From Desulfofundulus thermosubterraneus DSM 16057 (GTDB lineage Bacteria > Bacillota > Desulfotomaculia > Desulfotomaculales > Desulfovirgulaceae): 64,000 nucleotides of DNA. The stretch's first letter is position 1, and every line of letters starts with the position of its first letter. The DNA lies in NCBI RefSeq assembly GCF_900142025.1, contig NZ_FQZM01000003.1, positions 186,001 through 250,000 of the forward strand, in the 5' to 3' direction. Below the pieces are notes generated by a model. That model saw only the letters and a program-made list of their open reading frames with translations, had not been told where the DNA came from and ran no database searches. A program made the position numbers and the translations under genes. This document shows positions 45,185 to 53,224 of this stretch, piece after piece.

Positions 45185-46994
45185 GCCGGCTCACCTCCTC
45201 GATGGCACCGGCCGGGCAAACCTGGGCGCAAACGCCGCATCCGGTGCACTTTTCGGAGATGACCACCTTTTCCTCCCTGCATAAAGCCGGGCAGCCAAGG
45301 TTTTCCACGCACAACAGGCACTCGATGCAGGCGCCGGTATTTACCCGGTAGCGCGTCCTGGGCTTGACCAGGGCTATACATTCCCGCCTGGCGATAACCA
45401 CGGAAGGGCCTTTGTGCTCCACGGCTTCCCTGGCGGCCTGCATAACCTCCTGGAGGTTGTAAGCATCAACCTCGCGGATGTAATCCACGCCGCACCCCTT
45501 GACCAGCCCGGCAATGTCTATTCTCCGGGCCGGGTCGCCGGTGGCATTCCTCTCAATTCCCGGGTGGGGCTGGTGACCTGTCATGGCTGTGGTGCCGTTA
45601 TCCAGGATCACCAGGGTGATGTCGGCGCGGTTGTAAACAGCGTTAATCAGGCCCGCCACCCCCGTGTGGAAAAAGGTGGAGTCTCCCAGGAAGGCCACGT
45701 ACTTGCGCCCCTGTTCCACGCGGGAAAGACCGGAAGCGATGGTAACGCTCGCACCCATGCAGAGGCAGGTATCGAGGGCGTTGAGGGGTGGGATAACCCC
45801 CAGGGTATAACACCCAATATCTCCGGTAAAGACCGGGTCGTAATCCTTTAAGGCCTCCTTAAAACCATAGAAAACCGCCCGGTGAGGACATCCCGCACAA
45901 AGGACGGGAGTCCTCAAAGGCAAATCAGGAGCGTGGCGCGCCGTATTACTTGCAGCAGCCTGCTTCATCCCCACAAATCCGAAAAACTTATGCAGGATGG
46001 CAGTTACCTTGTCAACATCCAGTTCCCCTTCCCGGGGCACCAGCCCGTTGTGTTTGCCCGCCATACCAACCGGCAGGCTGTGCCGCCAGGCCAGGTGGAT
46101 CACCTGATCTTCCACCACGGGCTCCTGTTCTTCCACCACCAGCACCCGTTCCACCCGGGACAGGAATTCTAAAACCAGGTCTTCAGGTAGGGGATAGGGA
46201 GTCCCTATTTTGAGGAGGGATGCCTCCCAGCCCTGCATTTCCAGGGCTTCCACCACGTAGTTGTAACTCACACCGGAAGTAATAATCCCGGTTTTGCCTT
46301 TAATTTCGGCCCTGTTAAAAGGCATCCTGCTAAACAGCCGGCTTATCTCCTTTTGCTTTTGGTTGAGCCAGATATGCTTTTTGTAGGCGAGGCCGGGAAG
46401 GATTACCCATCCCGGGTTCTTGTCAAACCTGCATTCATTCCTGGTTAACGGTAGAGGGCCGAGGATGACATCCTGGCAGACGTGGCAGGTCCTGGTGGTA
46501 GGCCGGAGGATCACAGGCAGGCCCAGTTGTTCGGATAGTTCAAAGGCCGCCACCGTCATATCCTTGGCTTCCTGGGGAGTGGACGGATCAAGGACGGGCA
46601 GTTTGGCGAACTGGGCAAATTTTCTGGTATCCTGCTCGTTCTGGGAGCTGTGGGGCCCCGGGTCATCCGCCACTACCAGGACCAGGCCGCCTTTGACACC
46701 GATATAGGCCAGCGTCATCAAGGGGTCCGCCGCCACATTGAGGCCAACCTGTTTCATGGTTACCAGAGCCCGGGCCCCGGCATAGGCCGCCCCGGCAGCC
46801 ACTTCCAGGGCCACCTTTTCGTTGACGGACCACTCGGCGTAATAACCGTATTCTTTGGCAAAATGAGCCAACGTCCCCAAAACCTCCGAGGAAGGGGTGC
46901 CGGGGTAACCCGTAACCACCTGCACCCCCGCTTCCACCGCTCCTCTGGCAATAGCCTCATTACCCATCAGGAGCATTTTTTCAGCGACTGCCAT
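45174..46994 (-). CDS. iorA: indolepyruvate:ferredoxin oxidoreductase, alpha subunit
   Basis: A 606-residue thiamine-diphosphate and iron-sulfur enzyme subunit. The N-terminal POR-alpha domain begins LMGNEAIARGAVEAGVQVVT; the ThDP-binding domain carries GDIGCYTLG and GDSTFFHTG...LDNGTTAMTGHQPHPG; the C-terminus holds two 4Fe-4S motifs (CIECLLCVENLGCPALC, a variant, and CTGCGVCAQVCP). ATG 46994 lies 7 nt after GGAGG. The enzyme degrades or makes aromatic amino acids through their 2-oxo acids in anaerobes. In this operon it sits between the TRAP transporter and paaK. Confidence 0.96.
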   Translation of the reverse strand: MAVAEKMLLMGNEAIARGAVEAGVQVVTGYPGTPSSEVLGTLAHFAKEYGYYAEWSVNEKVALEVAAGAAYAGARALVTMKQVGLNVAADPLMTLAYIGVKGGLVLVVADDPGPHSSQNEQDTRKFAQFAKLPVLDPSTPQEAKDMTVAAFELSEQLGLPVILRPTTRTCHVCQDVILGPLPLTRNECRFDKNPGWVILPGLAYKKHIWLNQKQKEISRLFSRMPFNRAEIKGKTGIITSGVSYNYVVEALEMQGWEASLLKIGTPYPLPEDLVLEFLSRVERVLVVEEQEPVVEDQVIHLAWRHSLPVGMAGKHNGLVPREGELDVDKVTAILHKFFGFVGMKQAAASNTARHAPDLPLRTPVLCAGCPHRAVFYGFKEALKDYDPVFTGDIGCYTLGVIPPLNALDTCLCMGASVTIASGLSRVEQGRKYVAFLGDSTFFHTGVAGLINAVYNRADITLVILDNGTTAMTGHQPHPGIERNATGDPARRIDIAGLVKGCGVDYIREVDAYNLQEVMQAAREAVEHKGPSVVIARRECIALVKPRTRYRVNTGACIECLLCVENLGCPALCREEKVVISEKCTGCGVCAQVCPAGAIEEVSRHEV

Positions 46995-47039
46995 CAACAG
47001 GCCTCCTTCAGTACGTACGGGAATTGATTGAGCAATTTT

Positions 47040-48332
47040 TTATCTAACCACGGAAGTAATAATCTGCGGGAAGGCCACCAACAAAGAAAGCAAGACGGCA
47101 TAACTGATGAGGAAAACAGATGCCCTTTTGAAAATGGACATCAGTGGTACTTCCGGCGACAATCCCTTCACCACAAATACCGTTACGCCTACCGGCGGCG
47201 TGATGGCCCCGGCACTGGTCACAATGCAGAGCACCACCGCAAACCAGATGGGATCGTAGCCCAGAGAAATTACCGTGGGGTAAAAAATGGGGATGGAGAT
47301 GATCAAAAACCCCAGGGCATCCATTAAGGCCCCACCGGTGAGATACACCAGCAGGACCGCCACGAGAATCAATACCGGCGGCACCTGCAGGGAACCGGCC
47401 CAGGCGGCCACCTCGTAGGGAAGCCGGGTGATGGCCAGAAAACGACCGAAAACCATAGCTCCGATCACCAGCGTGATCACCATGGTTGACGATTTCAGGG
47501 TGCCGAATAGGGCCGCTTTCAGGTTCTCCACATTCAGCTTGCGCATGGCGAGGGAGATCAGCATGGCGCCAAAAGCCCCGAAGGCCCCGGATTCCGTAGG
47601 TGTGAACCAGCCGAGAAAAAGCCCGCCCATCACAAAGGCAAACAAGAGAAGGGTAGGAACAAACCCGGATAGGGAGGACAACTTCTCCTTCAGGCTCACC
47701 CGGGGCCCGCCCGGGCCAAGCTCGGGATTTCTCTGGCAAAGGAAGAATACCGTTCCCAGAAACAGGAGCGCCAGGAGCAGACCGGGAATCACGCTGGCCA
47801 CGAACAACTGCCGCACGGACTGTTCGGTTTGCAAAGCAATGACAATCAGCACCGTACTGGGAGGAATAATCACGCCAAGGGTTCCCCCGGCCGCCACCGT
47901 GGCGGCGCTGAAGGTCTGGTCGTACCTGTACTTTTTCAGTTCAGGCAGGGCCATGGTCCCCATGGCGGCGGCGGTGGCCGAATTGGAACCGCAGATGGCC
48001 GCAAACCCGGTGCTGGCCAGGACAACGGTGGCGGCCATGCCGCCTTTGAACCGTCCCAGCCATTTGTAAGCGGCGTTAAAAAGGCTCTCGTTCACCCCGG
48101 TACGGAAAACAATTTCTCCCATTAAGATGTACAAAGGGATCACGCTCATGGTATAGCTGGAGAATTGATTCCAGAGATCCGCCGTTAAAACGTTGAAGGC
48201 CGCCCCGGGTGACGCCGCCACCAGCAGCCCAAGGAAGCCCACAATTAACATGGAGAAACTGATTGGCATCCGGAGGAACATCAATAAAAACAATACAACC
48301 AGACCGATGAGGGCCAGGGTGACAGGACTCAC
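47040..48332 (-). CDS. dctM: TRAP transporter large permease (DctM)
   Basis: A 430-residue polytopic membrane protein with about 12 helices, the substrate-translocating subunit of a tripartite ATP-independent periplasmic transporter. Typical segments are FAAICGSNSATAAAMGTMALPEL and GALMDALGFLIISIPIFYP, VTSAGAITPPVGVTVFVV. GTG 48332 overlaps the DctQ stop. It works with DctQ and the lipoprotein DctP encoded upstream, using the sodium or proton gradient. The cargo is probably an organic acid, and the iorAB-paaK neighbours suggest an aryl acid. Confidence 0.94.
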   Translation of the reverse strand: MSPVTLALIGLVVLFLLMFLRMPISFSMLIVGFLGLLVAASPGAAFNVLTADLWNQFSSYTMSVIPLYILMGEIVFRTGVNESLFNAAYKWLGRFKGGMAATVVLASTGFAAICGSNSATAAAMGTMALPELKKYRYDQTFSAATVAAGGTLGVIIPPSTVLIVIALQTEQSVRQLFVASVIPGLLLALLFLGTVFFLCQRNPELGPGGPRVSLKEKLSSLSGFVPTLLLFAFVMGGLFLGWFTPTESGAFGAFGAMLISLAMRKLNVENLKAALFGTLKSSTMVITLVIGAMVFGRFLAITRLPYEVAAWAGSLQVPPVLILVAVLLVYLTGGALMDALGFLIISIPIFYPTVISLGYDPIWFAVVLCIVTSAGAITPPVGVTVFVVKGLSPEVPLMSIFKRASVFLISYAVLLSLLVAFPQIITSVVR

Positions 48333-48892
48333 CTGTTGACACCCCCGTTAAATTCCTTGAGAAAATCAACGCATATGGCCAGGGTCAAACCCGCAAAACC
48401 CAGCGAAACCAGGAATATCAGGGGGTAAAAGGGTATCCCCATGGTTTCCGACAGGTTGCCGTTTCTGGCCACATTCAATCCGTAAACAATGACCTGCCAG
48501 ACAACCAGGGCAAAGAAGATCATGCTGGTGAAAAGCACGAAGCACCTGACGGCTTTCTGCAAGCCGGGCGACAACCGCTCGACCAGGGCGTCCAGCTCGA
48601 CGTAGCCCCGGTTGACCTGGGTATAACCCAGCCCGAAAGCCCCGGTAACAGCCGCCAGCCAGCCGACAATTTCCGTGGCACCGGGAAACGGCGCGTAAAC
48701 CGCGCGCAGGAGGGCATTACCGACGACCACCAGCACCATCAATAGTAAACTACCGCTGGCCACCCAGGCCAACCCTTGATTGAGCAAGAGGCTCAGACTG
48801 TTTAAACGGTCAAGAGCCTCCACCTTACGGGGCAGGCCGGCTACCGCCCTTTTCTGCATCACCTGTTTTTCCAGCAACCCCAAAGCGTTCAC
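48329..48892 (-). CDS. dctQ: TRAP transporter small permease (DctQ)
   Basis: A 187-residue membrane protein with four helices (for example VASGSLLLMVLVVVGNALL, FVLFTSMIFFALVVWQVIVYG, IFLVSLGFAGLTLAICVDFL), the DctQ plan. An unusually long N-terminal ~40 residues precede the first helix; GTG 48892 overlaps its ribosome site, so a later TTG or ATG (MQKRAVAG) may be the true start. It follows dctP after an inverted-repeat element. Confidence 0.88.
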   Translation of the reverse strand: MNALGLLEKQVMQKRAVAGLPRKVEALDRLNSLSLLLNQGLAWVASGSLLLMVLVVVGNALLRAVYAPFPGATEIVGWLAAVTGAFGLGYTQVNRGYVELDALVERLSPGLQKAVRCFVLFTSMIFFALVVWQVIVYGLNVARNGNLSETMGIPFYPLIFLVSLGFAGLTLAICVDFLKEFNGGVNR

Positions 48893-48939
48893 CTCACCAA
48901 GCCCGCATGTAAATGTTCAGCGAACCCGATTGGATGCGG

Positions 48940-49032
48940 CCCAGCACTCACCCAAATACTTTGCTCCTGGTGTTTCAGGTTTAATTGACACATCCGGTTT
49001 TGGGAAGAACCAGTATCCCGGTGAGTGCTGGG
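48940..49032. repeat. 93-bp element with perfect 13-bp inverted termini (element B)
   Basis: CCCAGCACTCACC (48940-48952) and its complement (49020-49032) enclose 67 bp, between dctP and dctQ. The termini match element A except for the last base or two; the interiors do not look alike. After the right terminus both elements reach a GGTTTT(A/G)CTGAACA word (43228 and 49086 regions). Confidence 0.58.
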
Positions 49033-49104
49033 TCCTCGCTCACTCCAGTGCTTCGCCCAAGATGCCCACCGCATCCACGTCATTACGGTTTTGCTGAACA
49101 CGAA

Positions 49105-50163
49105 TTACTGCTTGCTGTACTTCTCCTTCAATTCATAGAGCCTCTTCTTGTATTCCTCGGCAGGCAGGCCCTTTGCCTTCAATTCCTCAACGTATTTATC
49201 CTGGATGGGTTTGAGAATTTTGTCCCAGGCCGCCTTCTCCTCCGGAGAAAGGGTGATTATTTGCAGGCCGTGTTCCTTTTTACTCCATTCCAGGGCTTCC
49301 TTGACGTGGTTATCCATGTATTCGCCGGTCCAAATGGCCATTTCCAGGCTCAAGTCATCAATCACTTTTTGCACGTCAGGCGGCAGGGAGTTCCAGACAT
49401 CTTTATTCATCACCGCCACAAAGCTGGTAACGGTCAGGGGGTAATCTGTCGTATACTTGAGTTTCTCCGCCAGTTTCAAATCCATCAGGACTTCCCGCGA
49501 ACTCACCAGCCCCTTAATAATACCTGTTTGGAGGGCTTCCGGGACCTCCGACATGGGCATCCCCACAGGGGAAGCGCCCAATTCCTTTAAGACCGGGGTA
49601 AGGGCCCCGGATATTCTAATTTGTTTCCCTTTCAGGTCATGCAGGTTGGTGACCGGCTCCGTGACCATCAGGCGGGCAGGCTCAGTGGCAAAAGCAGTGA
49701 TAATCTTAAAATCCTTAAAGGCGTCGGGCGGAAACTCCTTAATCAGATCGAAGACCACCCGGCTGGCTACCCTGGAGTTGGGGAAACCGGAAGGCAAATC
49801 TGAAATGGCCAATAGCGGGAAACGGCCGGGTTCGTAGGTCGGGCAGGATAAGCCGATGTCCGCCACCCCATTTTTTACCCCGTCATACATGTTCTGAGCA
49901 GTCAGCAGGGTTCCCCCGGGGAACAACTCGACCTTGACCTTGTTATTGGTCCGCTTCTCCAGTTCTTCCTTCCACTTCTCCATTTGCTTGGCGGGGAAAG
50001 TATTGGCGGGAGCAAAGAAAGCATATTTCAAAACGATAGGTTTTGCAGCCCCGGATTTTTCTTCCTTTTTACCCTCTTTTGCAGCACCCCCGCTGCAGCC
50101 CGTAACCAGCAGGCCAGCCAGCAATAAAACCGCAATAACGCCTAACAAACTCTTCCTCAACAT
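49105..50163 (-). CDS. dctP: TRAP transporter solute-binding lipoprotein (DctP)
   Basis: A 352-residue extracytoplasmic binding protein. ATG 50163 follows GAGGAGG closely and opens a lipoprotein signal (LRKSLLGVIAVLLLAGLLVTGC, Cys at residue 23). The DctP fold follows: KYAFFAPANTFPAKQMEKW, then FPGGTLLTAQNMYDGVKNG and the ligand-site Arg in KGKQIRISGALTP. It captures the substrate at the outer membrane face and delivers it to DctQM. First gene of the operon, behind an attenuator-like leader. Confidence 0.93.
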   Translation of the reverse strand: MLRKSLLGVIAVLLLAGLLVTGCSGGAAKEGKKEEKSGAAKPIVLKYAFFAPANTFPAKQMEKWKEELEKRTNNKVKVELFPGGTLLTAQNMYDGVKNGVADIGLSCPTYEPGRFPLLAISDLPSGFPNSRVASRVVFDLIKEFPPDAFKDFKIITAFATEPARLMVTEPVTNLHDLKGKQIRISGALTPVLKELGASPVGMPMSEVPEALQTGIIKGLVSSREVLMDLKLAEKLKYTTDYPLTVTSFVAVMNKDVWNSLPPDVQKVIDDLSLEMAIWTGEYMDNHVKEALEWSKKEHGLQIITLSPEEKAAWDKILKPIQDKYVEELKAKGLPAEEYKKRLYELKEKYSKQ

Positions 50164-50224
50164 ATAAACCTCCTCAGCTAAGCTCTTTTTATTTGGCCTT
50201 TTACTACCACAGGTAAGTCCCCGC

Positions 50225-50252
50225 ATTATAAACTAACCGTAACCCCAATCAA
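50225..50252 (-). promoter_or_regulatory. possible second promoter (P2) just before dctP
   Basis: On the - strand TTGATT, 16-bp spacer, TATAAT. It lies after the leader terminator, so if active it would bypass attenuation. The -35 is only a partial match. Confidence 0.4.
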
Positions 50253-50259
50253 CCTCGGG

Positions 50260-50351
50260 AAAATTAAAAACCAACACTCACATGATGATGAGTGTTGGCT
50301 TCATCAACCCAATCCACTCATCTCAGCTCACCTCAGCTCAACTCTATTCTA
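50260..50351 (-). promoter_or_regulatory. TRAP/MtrB-like transcription attenuator in the dctP-ior-paaK leader
   Basis: Read on the - strand, six GAG triplets occur at exact 5-nt intervals (the complementary ctc at 50342, 50337, 50332, 50327, 50322, 50317), preceded by two UAG (50349, 50344). This is the binding pattern of the trp RNA-binding attenuation protein. The last repeats lie in GATGAGTG (50322-50315), which can pair with CACTCATC (50294-50287). That pairing excludes the terminator stem CCAACACTCA/TGAGTGTTGG (50298-50271) with its TTTTTAATTTT tail. So protein binding would favour termination, as in the Bacillus trp leader. Identity of the binding protein is inferred. Confidence 0.58.
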
Positions 50352-50398
50352 TTAGCTTATTAAACCTCGGGGCACCCTACGGCTCCCTGTCTGGCAAA

Positions 50399-50428
50399 AT
50401 ACTATCACGCCAGGAAAGAACATGTCAA
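50399..50428 (-). promoter_or_regulatory. sigma-A promoter (P1) of the attenuator leader
   Basis: TTGACA, 18-bp spacer, TAGTAT on the - strand; transcription would start near 50390 and run through the GAG-repeat leader into dctP. Confidence 0.55.
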
Positions 50429-50474
50429 GAAGACTTTTATGCCCGGGGTTCGTACGAGGCCACCACCCGGGCTG

Positions 50475-51215
50475 CTATCTTGTCGGGTTTAATTCCCGCA
50501 GCTTTTTTATTTCTTCTTCCGATAATTCACGATACTCTCCGGGCTTCAGCCGTTCATCGAGGATTAAGGATCCCATGGCAATCCGTTTCAAATAGATTAC
50601 TTTCTTGCCCACAGCTTCAAACATGCGCTTTACCTGATGATATTTTCCTTCATAAATGGTGAGTTCAACTTCCGATTCCGGTCCGGAGCGAAGAATCTTT
50701 AACTCACCGGGCATGGTCCGGTAGCCGTCGTTCAGGGTTACCCCGTTACGAAATGCTTCCACATCAGTTTCCGTAACCATCCCGCATACCACGGCATAAT
50801 AAGTTTTGGGCACGTGTTTTTTTGGTGACAGGAGTTGATGGGCCAGTTTGCCGTCATTGGTAAGTAAAAGCAATCCCTCTGCATCTTTGTCCAGCCGCCC
50901 TACAGGGAACGGATGAAATGCACGATACTCAGGAGGAAGCAGGTCAACTACTACTTGCGCAAATCTATCTTCGGTGGCCGACAGAAAGCCTTGCGGCTTA
51001 TTTAGCATTATATAAATGTACTGCCTGTACTCTACGGGTTCGCCGTCCACCTCAATGTGATCACGGACGGGTAAAACGTGTAATCCCGGGTCATTGGCCA
51101 ATTCCCCGTTAACCATAATTCGTTTTTCTTTGACCAGTTTTTTAATCTCTTTACGGGTACCAAACCCCATGTGTGCCAGCACTTTATCCAGGCGCTGCCG
51201 CCCTTTTTCCACCAT
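50475..51215 (-). CDS. RsuA/RluB-family pseudouridine synthase
   Basis: A 246-residue RNA pseudouridine synthase. An N-terminal S4 domain (RLDKVLAHMGFGTRKEIKKL) binds RNA; the catalytic motif is VGRLDKDAEGLLLLTNDG with the nucleophilic Asp, and KTYYAVVCG and EGKYHQVKRMFEAVG complete the family set. It modifies a uridine in rRNA (16S U516 for RsuA, 23S for RluB); which one is not resolved. The start at ATG 51215 opens directly on the S4 domain; an upstream in-frame codon would add three residues. Confidence 0.92.
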   Translation of the reverse strand: MVEKGRQRLDKVLAHMGFGTRKEIKKLVKEKRIMVNGELANDPGLHVLPVRDHIEVDGEPVEYRQYIYIMLNKPQGFLSATEDRFAQVVVDLLPPEYRAFHPFPVGRLDKDAEGLLLLTNDGKLAHQLLSPKKHVPKTYYAVVCGMVTETDVEAFRNGVTLNDGYRTMPGELKILRSGPESEVELTIYEGKYHQVKRMFEAVGKKVIYLKRIAMGSLILDERLKPGEYRELSEEEIKKLRELNPTR

Positions 51216-51295
51216 TTTTCTCACCTCACCGCTGTTCTTTACCTCTGCCAGCCGGGCATATCGTCCCGGCTATTACAGGGGTCAATGATCATTGT

Positions 51296-52456
51296 TCAAG
51301 GCATGGTCAGCCTCTTGATGAGCATTGTCCCGTAGCTCCCGCGCGGCAGCTTAAAGAAAAGGCGGATTTTTTGCCTGCCGGGGTAAAGGTCATCGGGTTC
51401 CGCCGGCTCCAAACGAAAATCGCCGGGAAAAACTACGGCACTCCTGGGAGTGGACTTAAAAAACGCCTGCCGCACCTTGCGGAGGTTGAAACTGCTGCGC
51501 TTGATGCCTCTTTCCTCCAGGATGGCTGCAAAGAGTTGTTCGGTGCGGGCATCGGGAAACTCCATGCGGCTGGCAGCCAGCGGCAGGGCAAGAGACTTCA
51601 AATAGGTAAGCTCTTTTCTTTCCAGGCGCCGGTAAAAAAGATAGGGTCCGGCCACTCCCGGAACAGCCGCAAGATCAAGCCCGAGATCCTGCAAAACCCT
51701 TCTTAAAAGCTCGTTAAAGAGAAAACTCTGGTAGGCCGAAAAAAGGAGCGAAAGCTCTTCCCTGGGGATCATCTGTAACGCCTCTATGTAGGCCTTTGGT
51801 TTCTCTGCGAGCAGGGAAAATATTCTACTTTCCATGGTGGTTTTGGCACGGGAAAGGCAGGTCGCCCAATCCCCCCAGTGTTCGCGGAAAAAGCGCTTTC
51901 GTTCCTTGGCCTCTTTTTTTTCTTCCGGGTATATACCGGTAAGGTAGATCTGCAGGCTGCCGTTATAGTGCTTTTTCAGCAATCTCTCGGCCATGAAGCC
52001 CATCTGGCGGTCCATGCTGCCGAAACGCTGGTCATCATAGTAATTGGGATAGCCGAAACCCCTGACCTCATCAACCCGGCGGGTGATGCGGGATACCTCT
52101 TCCGCACTGAGGGCGCGGATGGTGATGGCAAATTCGTTTCCCTCCAGAAGATCGGGCCCCATGGGCCTGTCCATATAGCCAATGCTCTGGAAGTGAAAGT
52201 TTTTGTCCCCGGTGGTTAAATTAGCGGGATGCTTAACCGTGACGTACTGAAAAGTATGAGCATGCCTGTCCTTTAATCCCCCGTAAGCAAAAAGGCGGTA
52301 GGGAAGGCCATGTGCCTTTGCAAGCTGGAGCAAAAGATCGATGGTATTCCATCCCTTCTTTTCTAAAAGGTACAGCCGGTAGGGTCCTTTTTCCCGAAGA
52401 GGCAGGCGAGCCAATTCCCTGACCACGAAATCCCCGGGGATCACCTTTAATTTCAT
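51296..52456 (-). CDS. truD: tRNA pseudouridine(13) synthase
   Basis: A 386-residue TruD protein, which isomerises U13 of tRNA. The catalytic motif GGLKDRHAHTFQYVTV contains the nucleophilic Asp; FGYPNYYDDQRFG and the LFSAYQSFLFNELL region are further hallmarks. ATG 52456 has AAGGAG at 8-nt spacing; the longer frame to 52513 lacks a site. TruD is uncommon in Firmicutes compared with TruA/TruB, so possible gain by transfer is worth noting (inference). It lies next to the RsuA-type enzyme, forming a small RNA-modification cluster. Confidence 0.92.
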   Translation of the reverse strand: MKLKVIPGDFVVRELARLPLREKGPYRLYLLEKKGWNTIDLLLQLAKAHGLPYRLFAYGGLKDRHAHTFQYVTVKHPANLTTGDKNFHFQSIGYMDRPMGPDLLEGNEFAITIRALSAEEVSRITRRVDEVRGFGYPNYYDDQRFGSMDRQMGFMAERLLKKHYNGSLQIYLTGIYPEEKKEAKERKRFFREHWGDWATCLSRAKTTMESRIFSLLAEKPKAYIEALQMIPREELSLLFSAYQSFLFNELLRRVLQDLGLDLAAVPGVAGPYLFYRRLERKELTYLKSLALPLAASRMEFPDARTEQLFAAILEERGIKRSSFNLRKVRQAFFKSTPRSAVVFPGDFRLEPAEPDDLYPGRQKIRLFFKLPRGSYGTMLIKRLTMP

Positions 52457-52555
52457 TGTCTTTACTCCTTTTTTCCCTGTTTGTCGCCTCCCTAAATATG
52501 TACCACAACCCACAGCGCTTTGTAAAACCCGGCTTTAAAAAAGCCCTCCGCGCTT

Positions 52556-53140
52556 TTGCTGGAGGGGCCGGCGGTGAATGCCGTTACTCTCTATGCACAG
52601 GGGCACGCCCCATCCTGGCTGAAGGAACCTGCCGGTTCTGTAGCGGTTCCCCGGCGAGGAATCCTGTTTTCGGGTGCAGCCATGCTGGCCGGAGTAAGCC
52701 TGTCCTACCTGCTGCCGAAGGGAATATACCTTTTCCTCGTTGCTTCAGGGGGGTTTTCTTTACTTCTGGCCTACGTGATCATCATGGCCACCCATTACCG
52801 CTTCCGCAAAGCTTGGGGTTGTCCTCCCACCGGGCGCTACCAGTTGCCGGGCTACCCCTACACAACTCTGGGAGGGCTGGCCGCTTTGCTGGCTATCATG
52901 GCCAGCATGCCCCTGATACCCGGCCAGGGTGCGGGCCTTCTGGCCGGCCTCGCTCTGACGGGCGTATATTCGCTGGGTTATCTGGTGTTCAAAGTTTGGG
53001 CTCCCCGTGCCAGGAAGGCCGTTTTAATCAGGCCAGGTGACGTTCAGCCGGAAGCTGCTTGGGAAATCGGGGAAGAGCCTCTCCCGCCGGCAGACGCCAC
53101 CAAAGAAACACAAACGCCTAACTCCATTCAACGGGACTAG
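52556..53140 (+). pseudogene. C-terminal fragment of an amino acid permease (APC family)
   Basis: About 195 codons match only the last third of amino-acid/GABA-type permeases: LYAQGHAPSWLKEPAG (the usual SLARDGHAPxWL loop), VPRRGILFSGAAMLAGVSLSYLLP, IIMATHYRFRKA, and two closing helices. Eight or so N-terminal helices are missing, and no ribosome site fits the first ATG/TTG codons. It is best read as a 5'-truncated pseudogene. Confidence 0.75.
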
Positions 53141-53224
53141 AGCCGGCAAACCCTCGCGCTAATATCCCCGGTACCCGCACGAGAGGGCCTTCCATCATAC
53201 TCCATTTAATCCGTTGGCCAAAAA

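Noticed and set aside
50260-50351. T-box or a known riboswitch in the dctP leader
   Set aside because: No T-box GGTGG antiterminator bulge or specifier stem and no known aptamer core was recognised; the regular GAG spacing points to a protein-binding leader.
50399-50428. Sigma-54 promoter before dctP, expected from the nearby NtrC-type regulator
   Set aside because: No GG-N10-GC pair with fitting flanks was found in 50227-50474; a sigma-A type promoter fits better.
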